A DNA stretch of 64,000 bases, taken from JANLVI01 sp031363915. GTDB lineage: Bacteria > Vulcanimicrobiota > Vulcanimicrobiia > Vulcanimicrobiales > Vulcanimicrobiaceae. Under the pieces are notes generated by a model, which saw nothing but the letters and a program-made list of their open reading frames with translations, had not been told where the DNA came from and did not search any database. Positions 25,344 to 34,248 of the stretch are shown one piece after another. Numbering within the stretch: the first letter of the stretch is position 1; each line of letters starts with the position of its first letter. Both the position numbers and the translations under genes were made by a program. The stretch spans positions 61,281 to 125,280 of the forward strand of contig JANLVI010000019.1 in the NCBI GenBank assembly GCA_031363915.1, in the 5' to 3' direction.

Positions 25344-26818
25344 GCACTCAGATCGATCGGTGCGAGCGCGCGCGCGGCGGCGACGCCGCTGAGCGACGCG
25401 CCGACCGTGCTCTGTCCGGGAAACACTGTGTCGCCCGCGAGGACGAGTCCAGCGATCCCGCTTGCGTGTGAGAGCGCGCGCAAGTTCGCCGTCGCCGGAA
25501 CTTGCGGCGTTCCGCCGACGAGACCCCGTAACCGTCCGGTATACCGTTGGAACGTTTGCGGTGTTGCAAGCTCGATCGTTGTCGCCAGCTCCCACGCGCC
25601 CGGGACCACGCGTTCGAGTGCTGCCCGCAAGCGGTCGGCGTAAAGGTGCTTGCGGTCTTTATACGTGCCGTCCGCGAGCGCTCGTTCCCAGAGCGCGACG
25701 TCCGTATGTGTGGAAATCGTAATCGCCCGGCCCCCGTCGCGCGCGCGACGCGCTTCGTGCGGTGCGGAAAACGAAAAGAACGTCGTGTTGCCCTCACCCA
25801 TCGGGCGGTCGTAATCGCCGAGGAGCTGGTGGTGCAGCGGACAGTCGTCGGGAACGACGCCCGCCGGAACGCCGACGTACGCCATAAATGCTCCCCAACG
25901 CTGGGTAAGCGCGGGAACCCGGTCGAGCGCGGGAGCCGCGTGCGGACCCAGCAGCGCGCGTACATTTTGCACCGGGACGGCGGCGACGACCGCCGGGGAG
26001 TTCACGAGCGTGCCGTCAGCGAGCTCGACGCCGCGCACCGCTCTGCGTTCGTGCACGATACGAGCGACCGAGGTGCCGTAGGCGATCTCCCCACCACCGC
26101 GCCGGATCGAGCGGGCAAGCGCAATCGCAATCCCCGAAACGCCATCGGCGAGATGGAACGTGCCTTCGCGCGCGATATCGAGAGCCGTCGAGCCGTACGC
26201 AAGATCGGTGGCGCTAGCATCGGCTTGCGCGGTGATCAACAACTGAGCATCGATGAAGGCGCGCAGCCGACGGTGCTCGCCGACGGGCAGAATCGATGCA
26301 ATCGTTCGGCCGAGCGTGAATGCGAGCGGCGCGTGGCGCGGGCGGAAGGCGTGTGCGAGCGCGCGCATGCCTTCCGCCCCGACCGGCAACATCGGGAAGC
26401 GCGTCGAGAAATCCCAGGCCAGATCCGCGATCCGTTCTTGTTCGCGCCAAAACGGTTCGGCCGATTCCCCAAAGGCCCGTAGGCGCTCGACCGGCCAGCG
26501 CGCGTCGCCAAATCGAACGACCGTTTCATCCGGGAGTCGTACGACCATCGCGGGTTCCACGGCCTGGGCTTCGACCTCCGTTCCAAGCAGTTCGAAGAGC
26601 CGCCGGTGCACACCGCGCCGACCGAAGCCGCTGACTAGCGTAGCGCCGACGTCAAATCGAAACCCCGCGCGTTGATAAAATGAGGCGCAACCGCCCGGGA
26701 CGGTATGTCCCTCGATGACCTGGACGCGAGCCCCCGCGCGCACCAACAGCGCCGCCGCCGTCAGGCCCGCGATTCCGGCCCCTACCACGACCACATCAGG
26801 ATTGCGCAGGCGAATCAT
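25340..26818 (-). CDS. CrtI/CrtD-type FAD-dependent desaturase or isomerase
   Basis: 492 residues from the ATG at 26818 (a longer frame adds 27 residues without family character). The N-terminal dinucleotide motif VVVGAGIAGLTAA (9-21) and VIEGHTVPGGCASFYQRAG are typical of phytoene desaturase-like and carotenoid isomerase-like proteins. The C-terminal SGIAGLVLAGDTVFPGQSTVG block closes the FAD site. No crtB or other carotenoid gene is near, so the substrate is unclear. Confidence 0.85.
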   Translation of the reverse strand: MIRLRNPDVVVVGAGIAGLTAAALLVRAGARVQVIEGHTVPGGCASFYQRAGFRFDVGATLVSGFGRRGVHRRLFELLGTEVEAQAVEPAMVVRLPDETVVRFGDARWPVERLRAFGESAEPFWREQERIADLAWDFSTRFPMLPVGAEGMRALAHAFRPRHAPLAFTLGRTIASILPVGEHRRLRAFIDAQLLITAQADASATDLAYGSTALDIAREGTFHLADGVSGIAIALARSIRRGGGEIAYGTSVARIVHERRAVRGVELADGTLVNSPAVVAAVPVQNVRALLGPHAAPALDRVPALTQRWGAFMAYVGVPAGVVPDDCPLHHQLLGDYDRPMGEGNTTFFSFSAPHEARRARDGGRAITISTHTDVALWERALADGTYKDRKHLYADRLRAALERVVPGAWELATTIELATPQTFQRYTGRLRGLVGGTPQVPATANLRALSHASGIAGLVLAGDTVFPGQSTVGASLSGVAAARALAPIDLSA

Positions 26819-27149
26819 CGAATAGAAACCGGAACCACTGGAAACATCCTCACGTTCGGTGGACCGTGGCGGGTAGAAAAGCGTCCCAAGGACAGACAAC
26901 GCGGAATCGCTTGCTTGTTTGTGGAACCACTAACCGCCCGCTGGCGTTCTAGGTTCTAGAGGCGCGCCATGCGCTTGGCGAGGTCGCCCCTCAAAAGGGT
27001 GCCCCGTCGGGGATTAAGAGTTGAGGATGCTGGGTAGAGCCGTCCTGGACAGGCTTGTGAGCTTTGCTCACTGACCTGAACCATACGGTTCCTCCCGGCA
27101 CCGTTCCTAACGCCCTTCAAATCACAACACTTTAGCTAGGGAGAATATC
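26819..27149. other. 331-bp gene-free stretch with a hairpin-rich segment
   Basis: No convincing coding frame. The right half has a series of short stems reading on the plus strand: CCCT/AGGG (26988-26999), CCCC-GTC-GGGG (27002-27012), an AGCC/GGCT pair (27038-27055, which competes with the next), GTGAGC-TTT-GCTCAC (27057-27071, inside an AGG/CCT pair) and GAACC-ATAC-GGTTC (27078-27091). They lie 60-160 bases upstream of a strong surface-protein gene, so a structured 5' leader or small RNA is likely. None of the riboswitch consensus sequences I know was recognised. Confidence 0.45.
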
Positions 27150-28523
27150 TTGAAACGACTGAGCACCGGGCTTCTAGCGGCGATCATCGCCGTTGGTTGC
27201 GGGCTCACTGCCGTTAGTGCAAACGCTTCGACGACGCAAGGCAACAATGGACCCTACGCGTCGTCAACGCAAGTCGCACAAGCCGGCAGCATGATGCCCC
27301 CCGCCGATTTCGGAGCTCCGCCGTCAGGCGAAGTCCCGATCCTCTTCAACGACCGGCATGTCTACTCGAAGCCGGATCGTTTGAAAGCCGGCCGCGTTCT
27401 CGCGGCAATCGTCCGCGGAAACACGATCCTCGTCCCCCTGCGTTCGATGTTCGAACAAATGGGTGGTACGGTCTCATACGACCCGTCGACCAAAACCGTC
27501 GACGTGTCGAAACCAGGCGCTGACATTAAACTGACCGTCGGCAAAGCCGAAGTTGTCCTCAACGGCGAAAGCCGCCCGCTCGACGTCCCGCCCGAAATCT
27601 ACAAGGGTGTGATCGTCGTCCCGATCCGCGTCATCTCGGAACAGCTGGGCGCGTACGTCCTCTGGGTTCAAGAGAAGCACGTCGTCGTGGTTCGCTACGT
27701 CCCCGTGGTCGCACCGACCATGGCGCCGACCGCACCGCCGACCCCTGTGCCGACGATGGCACCGACGGCTCCGCCGACGGTTCCCCCGACCCCGGCACCG
27801 AAGCCGACTGTTGCTTACGAGAAGTTCATCGTTGGCGACTACGTCTTCGCACCGAAGGTCTATAACGAGTTCAGCGGTGGCAACACCGGCAAACAGGGCT
27901 CCTACGGCGTTCGTGGCGGCTTCGAATTCCCGCTCTTCAACCTCCCGTGGATGCTCGAGGGCGACTATCGCTCGTACAGCTACCCCCACAATAACAGCAC
28001 GTTCCCCGCGGCCTGCCCGAATGGCGACCAGGGTTGCGTGACCGTCATCGGCGCCTACGGCCAGACCAACGTCCCGGCCTTTACCGCGCGTGACACCGAC
28101 TTCGATGGTCGCTTCGGCCTCAAAATCGCCGATCCGCGCATCTACGTCGGCGTGGGCTACATCCACAAAGAAGAAAACTACGGGTATCCGAAACAGAACG
28201 GCCTCGGCTTCGGGATCGAAAAGCTCCCCGACCTCGATCAGCCCTTCTCGGTCTACGGTAGCGCGTGGTACTACCCCAACGTCACCGGTAACTTCACGTT
28301 CCCGAGCGACGCTTACACCACCGCCAACCTCCTTGCCGGAACCGGCGGCAAGTTCCAGTACCGTATGCTCAAGTACCAAATCGGCGGCACGTACGCCCTT
28401 GCCAAGAGCTCCGGTCTCTTCCTCGACTTCGGTTTCCTCGGAGACAGCGGTCGCGGTAAGAGCCTCTCGCCGAGCGACTTCACCCACGGTGGAGCCTACA
28501 TCGGTCTTGGTCTCCACTTCTAA
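27150..28523 (+). CDS. Stalk-domain (Cu amine oxidase N-like) outer-membrane barrel protein
   Basis: 457 residues from a TTG start behind AGGGAG. Signal peptide (1-26). Residues 60-185 hold one stalk-type domain of the copper-amine-oxidase N-terminal family (TILVPLRSMFEQMGGTV, VVVPIRVISEQLGAYV). Then an Ala/Pro/Thr linker (MAPTAPPTP repeats, about 190-222), then a 235-residue beta-rich domain ending in HF, the C-terminal aromatic of barrel proteins. Despite the name it is not an oxidase. Probably an abundant envelope protein: the stalk may bind the cell wall while the barrel sits in the outer membrane (inference). Confidence 0.85.
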   Translation: MKRLSTGLLAAIIAVGCGLTAVSANASTTQGNNGPYASSTQVAQAGSMMPPADFGAPPSGEVPILFNDRHVYSKPDRLKAGRVLAAIVRGNTILVPLRSMFEQMGGTVSYDPSTKTVDVSKPGADIKLTVGKAEVVLNGESRPLDVPPEIYKGVIVVPIRVISEQLGAYVLWVQEKHVVVVRYVPVVAPTMAPTAPPTPVPTMAPTAPPTVPPTPAPKPTVAYEKFIVGDYVFAPKVYNEFSGGNTGKQGSYGVRGGFEFPLFNLPWMLEGDYRSYSYPHNNSTFPAACPNGDQGCVTVIGAYGQTNVPAFTARDTDFDGRFGLKIADPRIYVGVGYIHKEENYGYPKQNGLGFGIEKLPDLDQPFSVYGSAWYYPNVTGNFTFPSDAYTTANLLAGTGGKFQYRMLKYQIGGTYALAKSSGLFLDFGFLGDSGRGKSLSPSDFTHGGAYIGLGLHF

Positions 28524-28524
28524 A

Positions 28525-28582
28525 ATCGGCTAACGCCGATCCGGAATGGAAAGAACCCCTCGGCGCTAGCCGGGGGGTTCTT
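28525..28582 (+). terminator. Double hairpin terminator after the stalk-domain gene
   Basis: Two hairpins follow the stop: ATCGGC-TAAC-GCCGAT (28525-28540), then a stronger one, AAGAACCCC...GGGGTTCTT with a CGGC/GCCG inner stem (28551-28582), followed by CGTTT. Reads on the plus strand. Confidence 0.7.
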
Positions 28583-28612
28583 CGTTTCCCGCTACCGCGA
28601 CCATGCATAAAA

Positions 28613-28648
28613 AAAAAGCCGCCGGACATCTTGTCCAGGGGCTTTTTA
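28613..28648. terminator. Bidirectional intrinsic terminator
   Basis: A-rich run, then GCCGCCGGACA-TCT-TGTCCAGGGGC, then TTTTT. The stem plus flanking A and T tracts acts on both strands; it ends the minus-strand gene that starts at 29196 and can also stop plus-strand read-through. Confidence 0.75.
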
Positions 28649-28662
28649 ACTCGGTCGAGCGA

Positions 28663-29196
28663 CTAGGGCTGCGGACTGACTTGCGGCGCTGGATTCGTGA
28701 CCGGTGTTGCACCGGAGGCGGGTGGGGCGGCGTGTGCTCCCACGAACCCAGAGGCAAGTTCTCCGCGGCCGACTTTCGCCTGGTCGCTTTGCGGAAAGCC
28801 CTCAACCAGCCACGCCATCGTTTTCTTTGCCCGGTAGCGGCCTTCGTCGCTTTGGACTTTCGCGTAGAGGTGCGCGAGGTTGAGGACGTAGCGCGGAAGC
28901 CATGTGTCGCGCGGGTATTTTTTTTGCCAATCGCGGATCGAATCTTCGAGATAGTCGGTGCTGGAAAAGACCGATTCCCCTTTTTCCGGACTATTCTCGA
29001 TCTTCCGACCGAGATCGGCGATCGTGTTACGCATGCCCAGAACGCTCATCCTGAGCTTGCCAAAGTATTCATCGGCCGGAGCGACGGACGAATGCGGATG
29101 CGCGGGCGCGCTGATTGCCGTTTCGCTTGCGAACGCAGGCGCGCTCGCAGTGGTCGCCATGGCGACGAGCGAAACAAATGCGAGGAGTCGTTTCAC
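28663..29196 (-). CDS. Secreted uncharacterised helical protein
   Basis: 177 residues with a signal peptide (1-23). A charged helical core (EYFGKLRMSVLGMRNTIADLGRKIE, DYLEDSIRDWQKKYPRD, LARLYAK-like repeat) resembles a TPR-like solenoid of two or three helices pairs, followed by a Pro/Ala-rich tail (PPASGATPVTNPAPQVSPQP). No family recognised. Single-gene unit between divergent nitrilase and the terminator. Confidence 0.65.
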   Translation of the reverse strand: MKRLLAFVSLVAMATTASAPAFASETAISAPAHPHSSVAPADEYFGKLRMSVLGMRNTIADLGRKIENSPEKGESVFSSTDYLEDSIRDWQKKYPRDTWLPRYVLNLAHLYAKVQSDEGRYRAKKTMAWLVEGFPQSDQAKVGRGELASGFVGAHAAPPASGATPVTNPAPQVSPQP

Positions 29197-29271
29197 CGTT
29201 CGTACCTTCTTCTACGCTACAAGCAACGGGCCGATAACAACTGCCCGGTTCAATAAGGAGTCCGTTTAGCC

Positions 29272-30558
29272 GTGAGTGCCTCGACGAGATCCATCGCGGT
29301 TGGCTGCGTGCAGCTTCGCGCGCACGATGGCGATGCATTTGCGGAGCGCTGGCCGGCGATCGTCGAAATGATTGCCGGGGCGATCCGCAAAGGAGCAGAA
29401 CTCGTCGTTGTCCCCGAGGGAACGGTCCCCAACTATGTTATCGGTGATTCTCAGCCGGAAATCAAGACGCTCGAGCGTGCGGCCACCGATCTGTGCGCTC
29501 TAAGTAAGCAAGCAAATGCAACGATCGTCATCGGCGGAGCGCGGTATCGCAAGCCCGGCGAGCTCGTCAATTCGGCGTGGGTGGTGACGCCCGCCGGCAT
29601 CGCAGGATATGCCGATAAATGCTTTCTTTGGCACTTCGATCGCAAGTGGTTCCACGCCGCCGACACGCTGGAACCGATCGACACCCCGGTCGGACGACTG
29701 GGCGTTTTCATCTGCGCCGATGGCCGGATTCCAACGATTGGATCGACCCTCGTCGAGCGCGGCGCAGAATTGCTCGTCGTGCCGACGGCCTGGGTGACGA
29801 GCGGGCGCGATCCGGCGGCGCTCGAGAATCTGCAAGCCGATCTCTTCGTTAACGTCCGCGCGCGCGAGAATCGCGTGCCGCTCGTCGCTGCAAACAAAGT
29901 CGGCGTCGAATATGGCAGCGTTGCCTATTGCGGCAAGAGCGCGATCGTCGATGCCGACGGAGCTTTTATCGCGCGCGGGTCCGAGCGCGATGAAGAGACA
30001 CTTCACGGACATATTACGATCGGTGCGCCTCGCGCGCCGCATCGTGCATCGATCGCGCGATCGGCGGGTCTGCCACTGCCTGGATCGCTGCGCATCGCCA
30101 TCACACCCGAACCGGATGGAGAAGCACGCACGACGCTCGATCGCTTCGCACGGCTCGCCGACGCGACGTTCGTTGTCGGCCCCGAGATGGGCGTCGAGGA
30201 GTACGGCGAGATCGGCATCGTCCGTGGCGACGACCTGTGGGACCCCGCCGCTCTCGTCAAGCCTCGCCTTGCGGGGACGCGCATCTTCATTTGGCACGCG
30301 AACACGCCTGCCGAGTGGACGACCCGACTCGCGCGCACGCGCGCCGCGGAATTGCGCGCCTATTTCATCGTCTTCGATGCGATGGCCGATCGCGCGTTTG
30401 CAGTCGACCCCGACGGGGTCGTGCTTTGCGGAACGTTCGATGCGTTTCGCATAGCGGCATTTACGTTCGACCGCGCGCGCACCGATGCATGGAACGTGGC
30501 CCCGTTTACAAGCGTCGCCGACGGTTTACGAGCGGTAGAACGCCTGGTCTGTCCATGA
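29272..30558 (+). CDS. Nitrilase-superfamily amidohydrolase with extra C-terminal half
   Basis: 428 residues from a GTG with AAGGAG upstream. The first ~260 residues are a carbon-nitrogen hydrolase: catalytic Glu49 (VPEGTVP), Lys116 (DKCFLW) and Cys148 (FICADGRIP) are all present. The C-terminal 150 residues repeat part of the fold (TRIFIWHANTPAEW, AELRAYFIVFDA) without the catalytic set, so it may be a degenerate second nitrilase domain. Substrate (amide, nitrile or carbamoyl) unknown. Coupled to the NAGPA gene by an ATGA overlap. Confidence 0.87.
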   Translation: MSASTRSIAVGCVQLRAHDGDAFAERWPAIVEMIAGAIRKGAELVVVPEGTVPNYVIGDSQPEIKTLERAATDLCALSKQANATIVIGGARYRKPGELVNSAWVVTPAGIAGYADKCFLWHFDRKWFHAADTLEPIDTPVGRLGVFICADGRIPTIGSTLVERGAELLVVPTAWVTSGRDPAALENLQADLFVNVRARENRVPLVAANKVGVEYGSVAYCGKSAIVDADGAFIARGSERDEETLHGHITIGAPRAPHRASIARSAGLPLPGSLRIAITPEPDGEARTTLDRFARLADATFVVGPEMGVEEYGEIGIVRGDDLWDPAALVKPRLAGTRIFIWHANTPAEWTTRLARTRAAELRAYFIVFDAMADRAFAVDPDGVVLCGTFDAFRIAAFTFDRARTDAWNVAPFTSVADGLRAVERLVCP

Positions 30559-32762
30559 CGTTTCGTCGACTCGCACTCGCCATCGTGCTTGCCGGTGCGG
30601 GTACGCAAACCGCGCGCGCTGCGGGCCTACCCGCGCAACTCGCACCCGGTGCGCCGTTTCCGCTCGTCATCGCATCGAACGTCGAGCGCGAATACGTCGC
30701 GCCCGGCGTCTCGCGCGCGACGTATCATCTCTTCACCTCGAGCGGCCCGCTCAACGTGTTCGTCGTCGTCGTCGATCCGCACGAGCCGACGGTCCGGCTC
30801 GACGCGGTCCTCGCGCACGATCGCTTGATCGGAAGCGGCGAAACCGTGTCGTCGATGGCGGGGCGCACGGGCGCCGTCGCCGGAATCAACGCCGACTACT
30901 TCGACGTCGGCAATACGAATCAACCTCTTGGCGTCGTCGTCGCACACGGCAATTTCGAGCGGACGCCGAGCGTGCGTCCCGCCCTCACCTACACGCGCGA
31001 ACGCGACGTGCGTTTTGAAACCTATCGATTTGCCGGACACGCAACCGCCGGCGCGCAGCAATTCACGATCACGCATCTCAACGAGTTCCCGCCCGAAGGC
31101 GGCGCTTCGCTGATGACGTCCGCGTTCGGTCCGCTCGCACCGAATGCCGCCGTCACGGCACTCGATCTCGAACCGATCGCACAAGCCTTGCCGACGCCGA
31201 TTGCCTCCAGCGTCGCGCCGCAAACGGCATCAACGACCGGGACGCGCTACCGGGTCACGGCAATCGAATCGGGGACGTTCGGAACGCCCGCGACCGTGCG
31301 ACTCGCGCTCGGGCCCGCGGCGCTAATCAACGCAACGCTGCCGGGGATCGGGGATGAAGTCGACGTCAGCATCGGCACCGATCCCGACGTCAGCGGCGTG
31401 CTGGCAGCCGTCGGCGGCGGTCCGCTACTGCTCGCCGATGGCAAAGCCGTCGACGATGCCAGCAGTCCCGGCTATGCCGAACGTGCGCTCCGCATCCCCG
31501 TTGCGGCCGCAGCAAAACTCAGCGATGGACGACTCGCGCTCGTCACGATCGACGGACGGCATCCGCCGATTTCGATCGGGACCTCGCGTGTCGAACTCAT
31601 CGCGTTTTTGCAGGCACTCGGTGCGACCGACGCGATGCAGTTCGATTCCGGAGGCTCGGCTACACTCGTCGCGCGCGTACTGGGCGATGCAAAACCGAGC
31701 GTCCTCAATGCGCCCTCAGACGGAACGGAACGCCCGGTCGCCGACGGGCTTTTTGTCTACAGCGATGCGCCGCTCGGCGCTCCGAGTCGACTCGTGGTGC
31801 ATCCGGCACTGCTCGAAGGCTTACGCGGAGTCACGATCCCCGTGCGCGGCGCGATCACCGATGCCGCCGGTCACGCAATCGGCGTGTGGAGCGGCCCGTG
31901 GACGCTCGCCACGCCCTCGACGCTCGCCACCATTACGCCGGATGGATTCGTGCATCTCGGCACGCAACCCGGATCGGGCATGCTTCAAATCGCGCGCGGC
32001 GGCGTGAGCGCTGACGTACCGATCGCAATCTTCCCCGGTGTTGCGCGCCTCGGAATCGATCCCGATCGTCCGAATCCCGACCCCGGAACGTCGATCGCCT
32101 TACACGCCGTCGGTTACGATGCAGCGCACCGCTTGATGACGATCGGCGAGAATGCCGTCTGGTCGGCGGTCGGCGGAACGGTCGACGCGCACGGCGTGTT
32201 CGCGGCGGGCACGAGCGATGCAACGGTGACGGCGACGCTTGGCGGAGTGCAAGCGAAAACGATCGTGCGCGTGGGACGCCGTTTCGTTCCCGCGACGATA
32301 TTCGATGAGCCCGCGCAAGCGGGATGGCATTTCTCATCGACTCCGGCGAACAATCCCGGAACGCTCGCCTTCGCGACGCCAAGCAACGGATCGCTCAGCA
32401 TCACGTACGACTTTAGCGACAAAGAACGCGCGGCGTACGCGACGGTGACGCCGCCGATTTCACTGGGCGATGCGCTCGCACTCGGCTTCGCTATCGACGG
32501 CGATGCGAGCGGCGTGTCGCTACGCGCGTCGCTCAGCGACCGCTTCGGCGAGCGCGCGACGCTGACCATCGTGCCGCGTATCGACTGGACCGGAATCCAA
32601 CTGCATGACGTACCGATTCCGAGTTGGTTAGCTCCGCCGATCGGACTGCGCGCGATTTATCTGACGGCCGGAAGCAAAACGAACAAAGCAGCCGGCACGA
32701 TCACATTGCGAAACGTTCGCCTGCTCGTGCCGGGAAGCGCAGCACACGCGGCCGCGTTTTAG
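30555..32762 (+). CDS. Phosphodiester glycosidase (NAGPA domain) secreted protein
   Basis: 735 residues with signal peptide (1-22). The NAGPA domain spans about 85-405: AVAGINADYFDVGNTNQPLG, GGGPLLLADGK, the VTIDGRHP-type core and QFDSGGSATLV are its usual signature blocks. About 420-590 contains Ig-like/BIG-type repeats, and the end is a jelly-roll-like carbohydrate domain. Such proteins remove capping GlcNAc phosphodiesters or act on wall polymers. Start overlaps the nitrilase stop; converges with the next gene by a 4-base overlap. Confidence 0.85.
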   Translation: MTFRRLALAIVLAGAGTQTARAAGLPAQLAPGAPFPLVIASNVEREYVAPGVSRATYHLFTSSGPLNVFVVVVDPHEPTVRLDAVLAHDRLIGSGETVSSMAGRTGAVAGINADYFDVGNTNQPLGVVVAHGNFERTPSVRPALTYTRERDVRFETYRFAGHATAGAQQFTITHLNEFPPEGGASLMTSAFGPLAPNAAVTALDLEPIAQALPTPIASSVAPQTASTTGTRYRVTAIESGTFGTPATVRLALGPAALINATLPGIGDEVDVSIGTDPDVSGVLAAVGGGPLLLADGKAVDDASSPGYAERALRIPVAAAAKLSDGRLALVTIDGRHPPISIGTSRVELIAFLQALGATDAMQFDSGGSATLVARVLGDAKPSVLNAPSDGTERPVADGLFVYSDAPLGAPSRLVVHPALLEGLRGVTIPVRGAITDAAGHAIGVWSGPWTLATPSTLATITPDGFVHLGTQPGSGMLQIARGGVSADVPIAIFPGVARLGIDPDRPNPDPGTSIALHAVGYDAAHRLMTIGENAVWSAVGGTVDAHGVFAAGTSDATVTATLGGVQAKTIVRVGRRFVPATIFDEPAQAGWHFSSTPANNPGTLAFATPSNGSLSITYDFSDKERAAYATVTPPISLGDALALGFAIDGDASGVSLRASLSDRFGERATLTIVPRIDWTGIQLHDVPIPSWLAPPIGLRAIYLTAGSKTNKAAGTITLRNVRLLVPGSAAHAAAF

Positions 32763-33718
32763 CCGTGGGCCTCGTGTAGCGCCGCTCGCGGCGGGATGGC
32801 GAACGCCGCCCAGACGAGACCCGCAAGAAAAAGCACGAGCCCCGCGATGAGCGCGAGCGGCGCGGGGGCCGATGCGACGATGAGTTGCGGATACGTGCCG
32901 ATGTGCGCGCGCAAACGCAGGCCACCGACAGCGACATACTCGCCCGACGCGCCGATTTTGATGTCGAGCGTTTTACCGGCGTCATCGTCAACGGCAAAGA
33001 GCAGGGTCGGAACGTTTTTGTTCGGCGTTGCGATGTGATTCATCTTCGCGGTGTCTTGCGCGGAAAAATAAATGGTGCGGATGACGCGCTTCGCGCCCGG
33101 GGTACGGAACGTATCGAAGGGCAGTTTTTTCCCAGCGATCGTCGCCTCGTTGTGAAAGAGCAGGATCGGTGAGAGAAACGCGCTGCTGTCGGGCTGTGTG
33201 AGGGTCAGATGATTTCCGGTCGCATCGTAGGCATCGACGAACGCGGCGTGCGTGGGCTCGGTGAAGAGCACCGAGTTTCCGACGTAGCGTTTCGTGCCGG
33301 GCGGAATATCGATCTCGCTATCGCCGCGAGTGCGTAAGAGCACGTGCGCGTCACCGCGCGCGACTGCTGCGCCGTCGGCGGCGGAGAAAAACGCCGCGCG
33401 GCCCAAATCCGGCAGTGGCGCGACCGTTCCCGGTGCGCGTGCGATCGTCTCGGTATCGGGCCCGAGCAAACCCGATGCGAGCCCCGCGCCGAGCACGATG
33501 AGCGCTCCGACCTGTGCGACCGCAAGACGTTTGCCGAGCGGACCGTCCTCACCGCGCTGCGCGCCGAGCGCATAACCGACCATCACGAACGCGGCGAGCG
33601 CAAGCGCGAGCGCATATTGCCAGGTGTGAAAGAGTGCGGTCGTCGGAACGATGTCTTGGGCGACAACGAGCGCGATTGCGACGATCGCAACCCCCAGGGC
33701 GAACCAGCGCGAACTCAC
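32759..33718 (-). CDS. Membrane protein with large periplasmic domain, unknown
   Basis: 319 residues: three N-terminal membrane helices (about 5-23, 35-52, 65-85), a ~185-residue extracytoplasmic beta-rich domain and one C-terminal helix (280-302). This is reminiscent of ResB-like cytochrome c assembly proteins, and its start overlaps the stop of a TlpA/ResA-type thioredoxin (4 bases), the usual ResB partner. Canonical ResB His residues were not identified, so the call stays at unknown; cytochrome c maturation is inference. Confidence 0.6.
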   Translation of the reverse strand: MSSRWFALGVAIVAIALVVAQDIVPTTALFHTWQYALALALAAFVMVGYALGAQRGEDGPLGKRLAVAQVGALIVLGAGLASGLLGPDTETIARAPGTVAPLPDLGRAAFFSAADGAAVARGDAHVLLRTRGDSEIDIPPGTKRYVGNSVLFTEPTHAAFVDAYDATGNHLTLTQPDSSAFLSPILLFHNEATIAGKKLPFDTFRTPGAKRVIRTIYFSAQDTAKMNHIATPNKNVPTLLFAVDDDAGKTLDIKIGASGEYVAVGGLRLRAHIGTYPQLIVASAPAPLALIAGLVLFLAGLVWAAFAIPPRAALHEAHG

Positions 33719-34248
33719 TTGGCGCGCAGCGCCGGGGCGACGGCTTCGCGCATCTGCGCGATCGTCAGTTGGCCGTCGATGCCTTTGAGGATATGGCCGC
33801 TGCGATCGACGACGATCGTGGTCGGCAAGCCGACGGCGCTATAGCTGCGGCCGTAGGCTTGCTCCTGATCCAAGAGAATTGGGAACGTGACGCCGTGTTT
33901 GCGCGCATACGCGCCTGCGACCGCCTGCGACTCGCCCTGATCGACACCGATTACGACCACGCCTTTCGCGCGAATCTCTTTGGAGAACGCCTCGAGTTCG
34001 GGCATCTCCGCATCGCACGGCGGGCACCAGGTCGCCCAAATGTTCATAAGCACGACGGAACCGCGATACCGATCGAGCCCGTCCAATTGACCGTCGATTC
34101 GTTTAACGGTATAACTAACCGCCGGAGCGCCGGCAAGCATCGCGGGGCCACCGCCTTCGGCGTTCCGTTTTGGACCGCCGCCGGGGTAGAACGCAACGAT
34201 CAATAAAAGTGCGATCACAGCACCGACGATGAGAAGGACGTTGCGCAT
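33715..34248 (-). CDS. TlpA/ResA-type membrane-anchored thioredoxin
   Basis: 177 residues from the ATG at 34248. One N-terminal helix (3-21) anchors a periplasmic thioredoxin fold with active site WCPPC (Trp74, Cys75, Cys78) and cis-Pro motif VGLPTT. WCPPC with the DGLDRYRG-V start is typical of TlpA/ResA, which reduce apocytochrome c or other disulphides. Its ATG shares the CATG with the divergent hydrolase start. Coupled to the ResB-like membrane protein downstream. Confidence 0.9.
   Translation of the reverse strand: MRNVLLIVGAVIALLLIVAFYPGGGPKRNAEGGGPAMLAGAPAVSYTVKRIDGQLDGLDRYRGSVVLMNIWATWCPPCDAEMPELEAFSKEIRAKGVVVIGVDQGESQAVAGAYARKHGVTFPILLDQEQAYGRSYSAVGLPTTIVVDRSGHILKGIDGQLTIAQMREAVAPALRAK

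Noticed and set aside
26940..27149. Known riboswitch or 6S/4.5S RNA in the leader
   Set aside because: No conserved core of cobalamin, TPP, SAM, c-di-GMP, fluoride or SRP RNAs was recognised, so it is left as an unidentified structured region.
27150..28523. Calling the stalk-domain protein a copper amine oxidase
   Set aside because: Only the N-terminal domain type is shared; no catalytic quinone-cofactor or copper-ligand domain is present.
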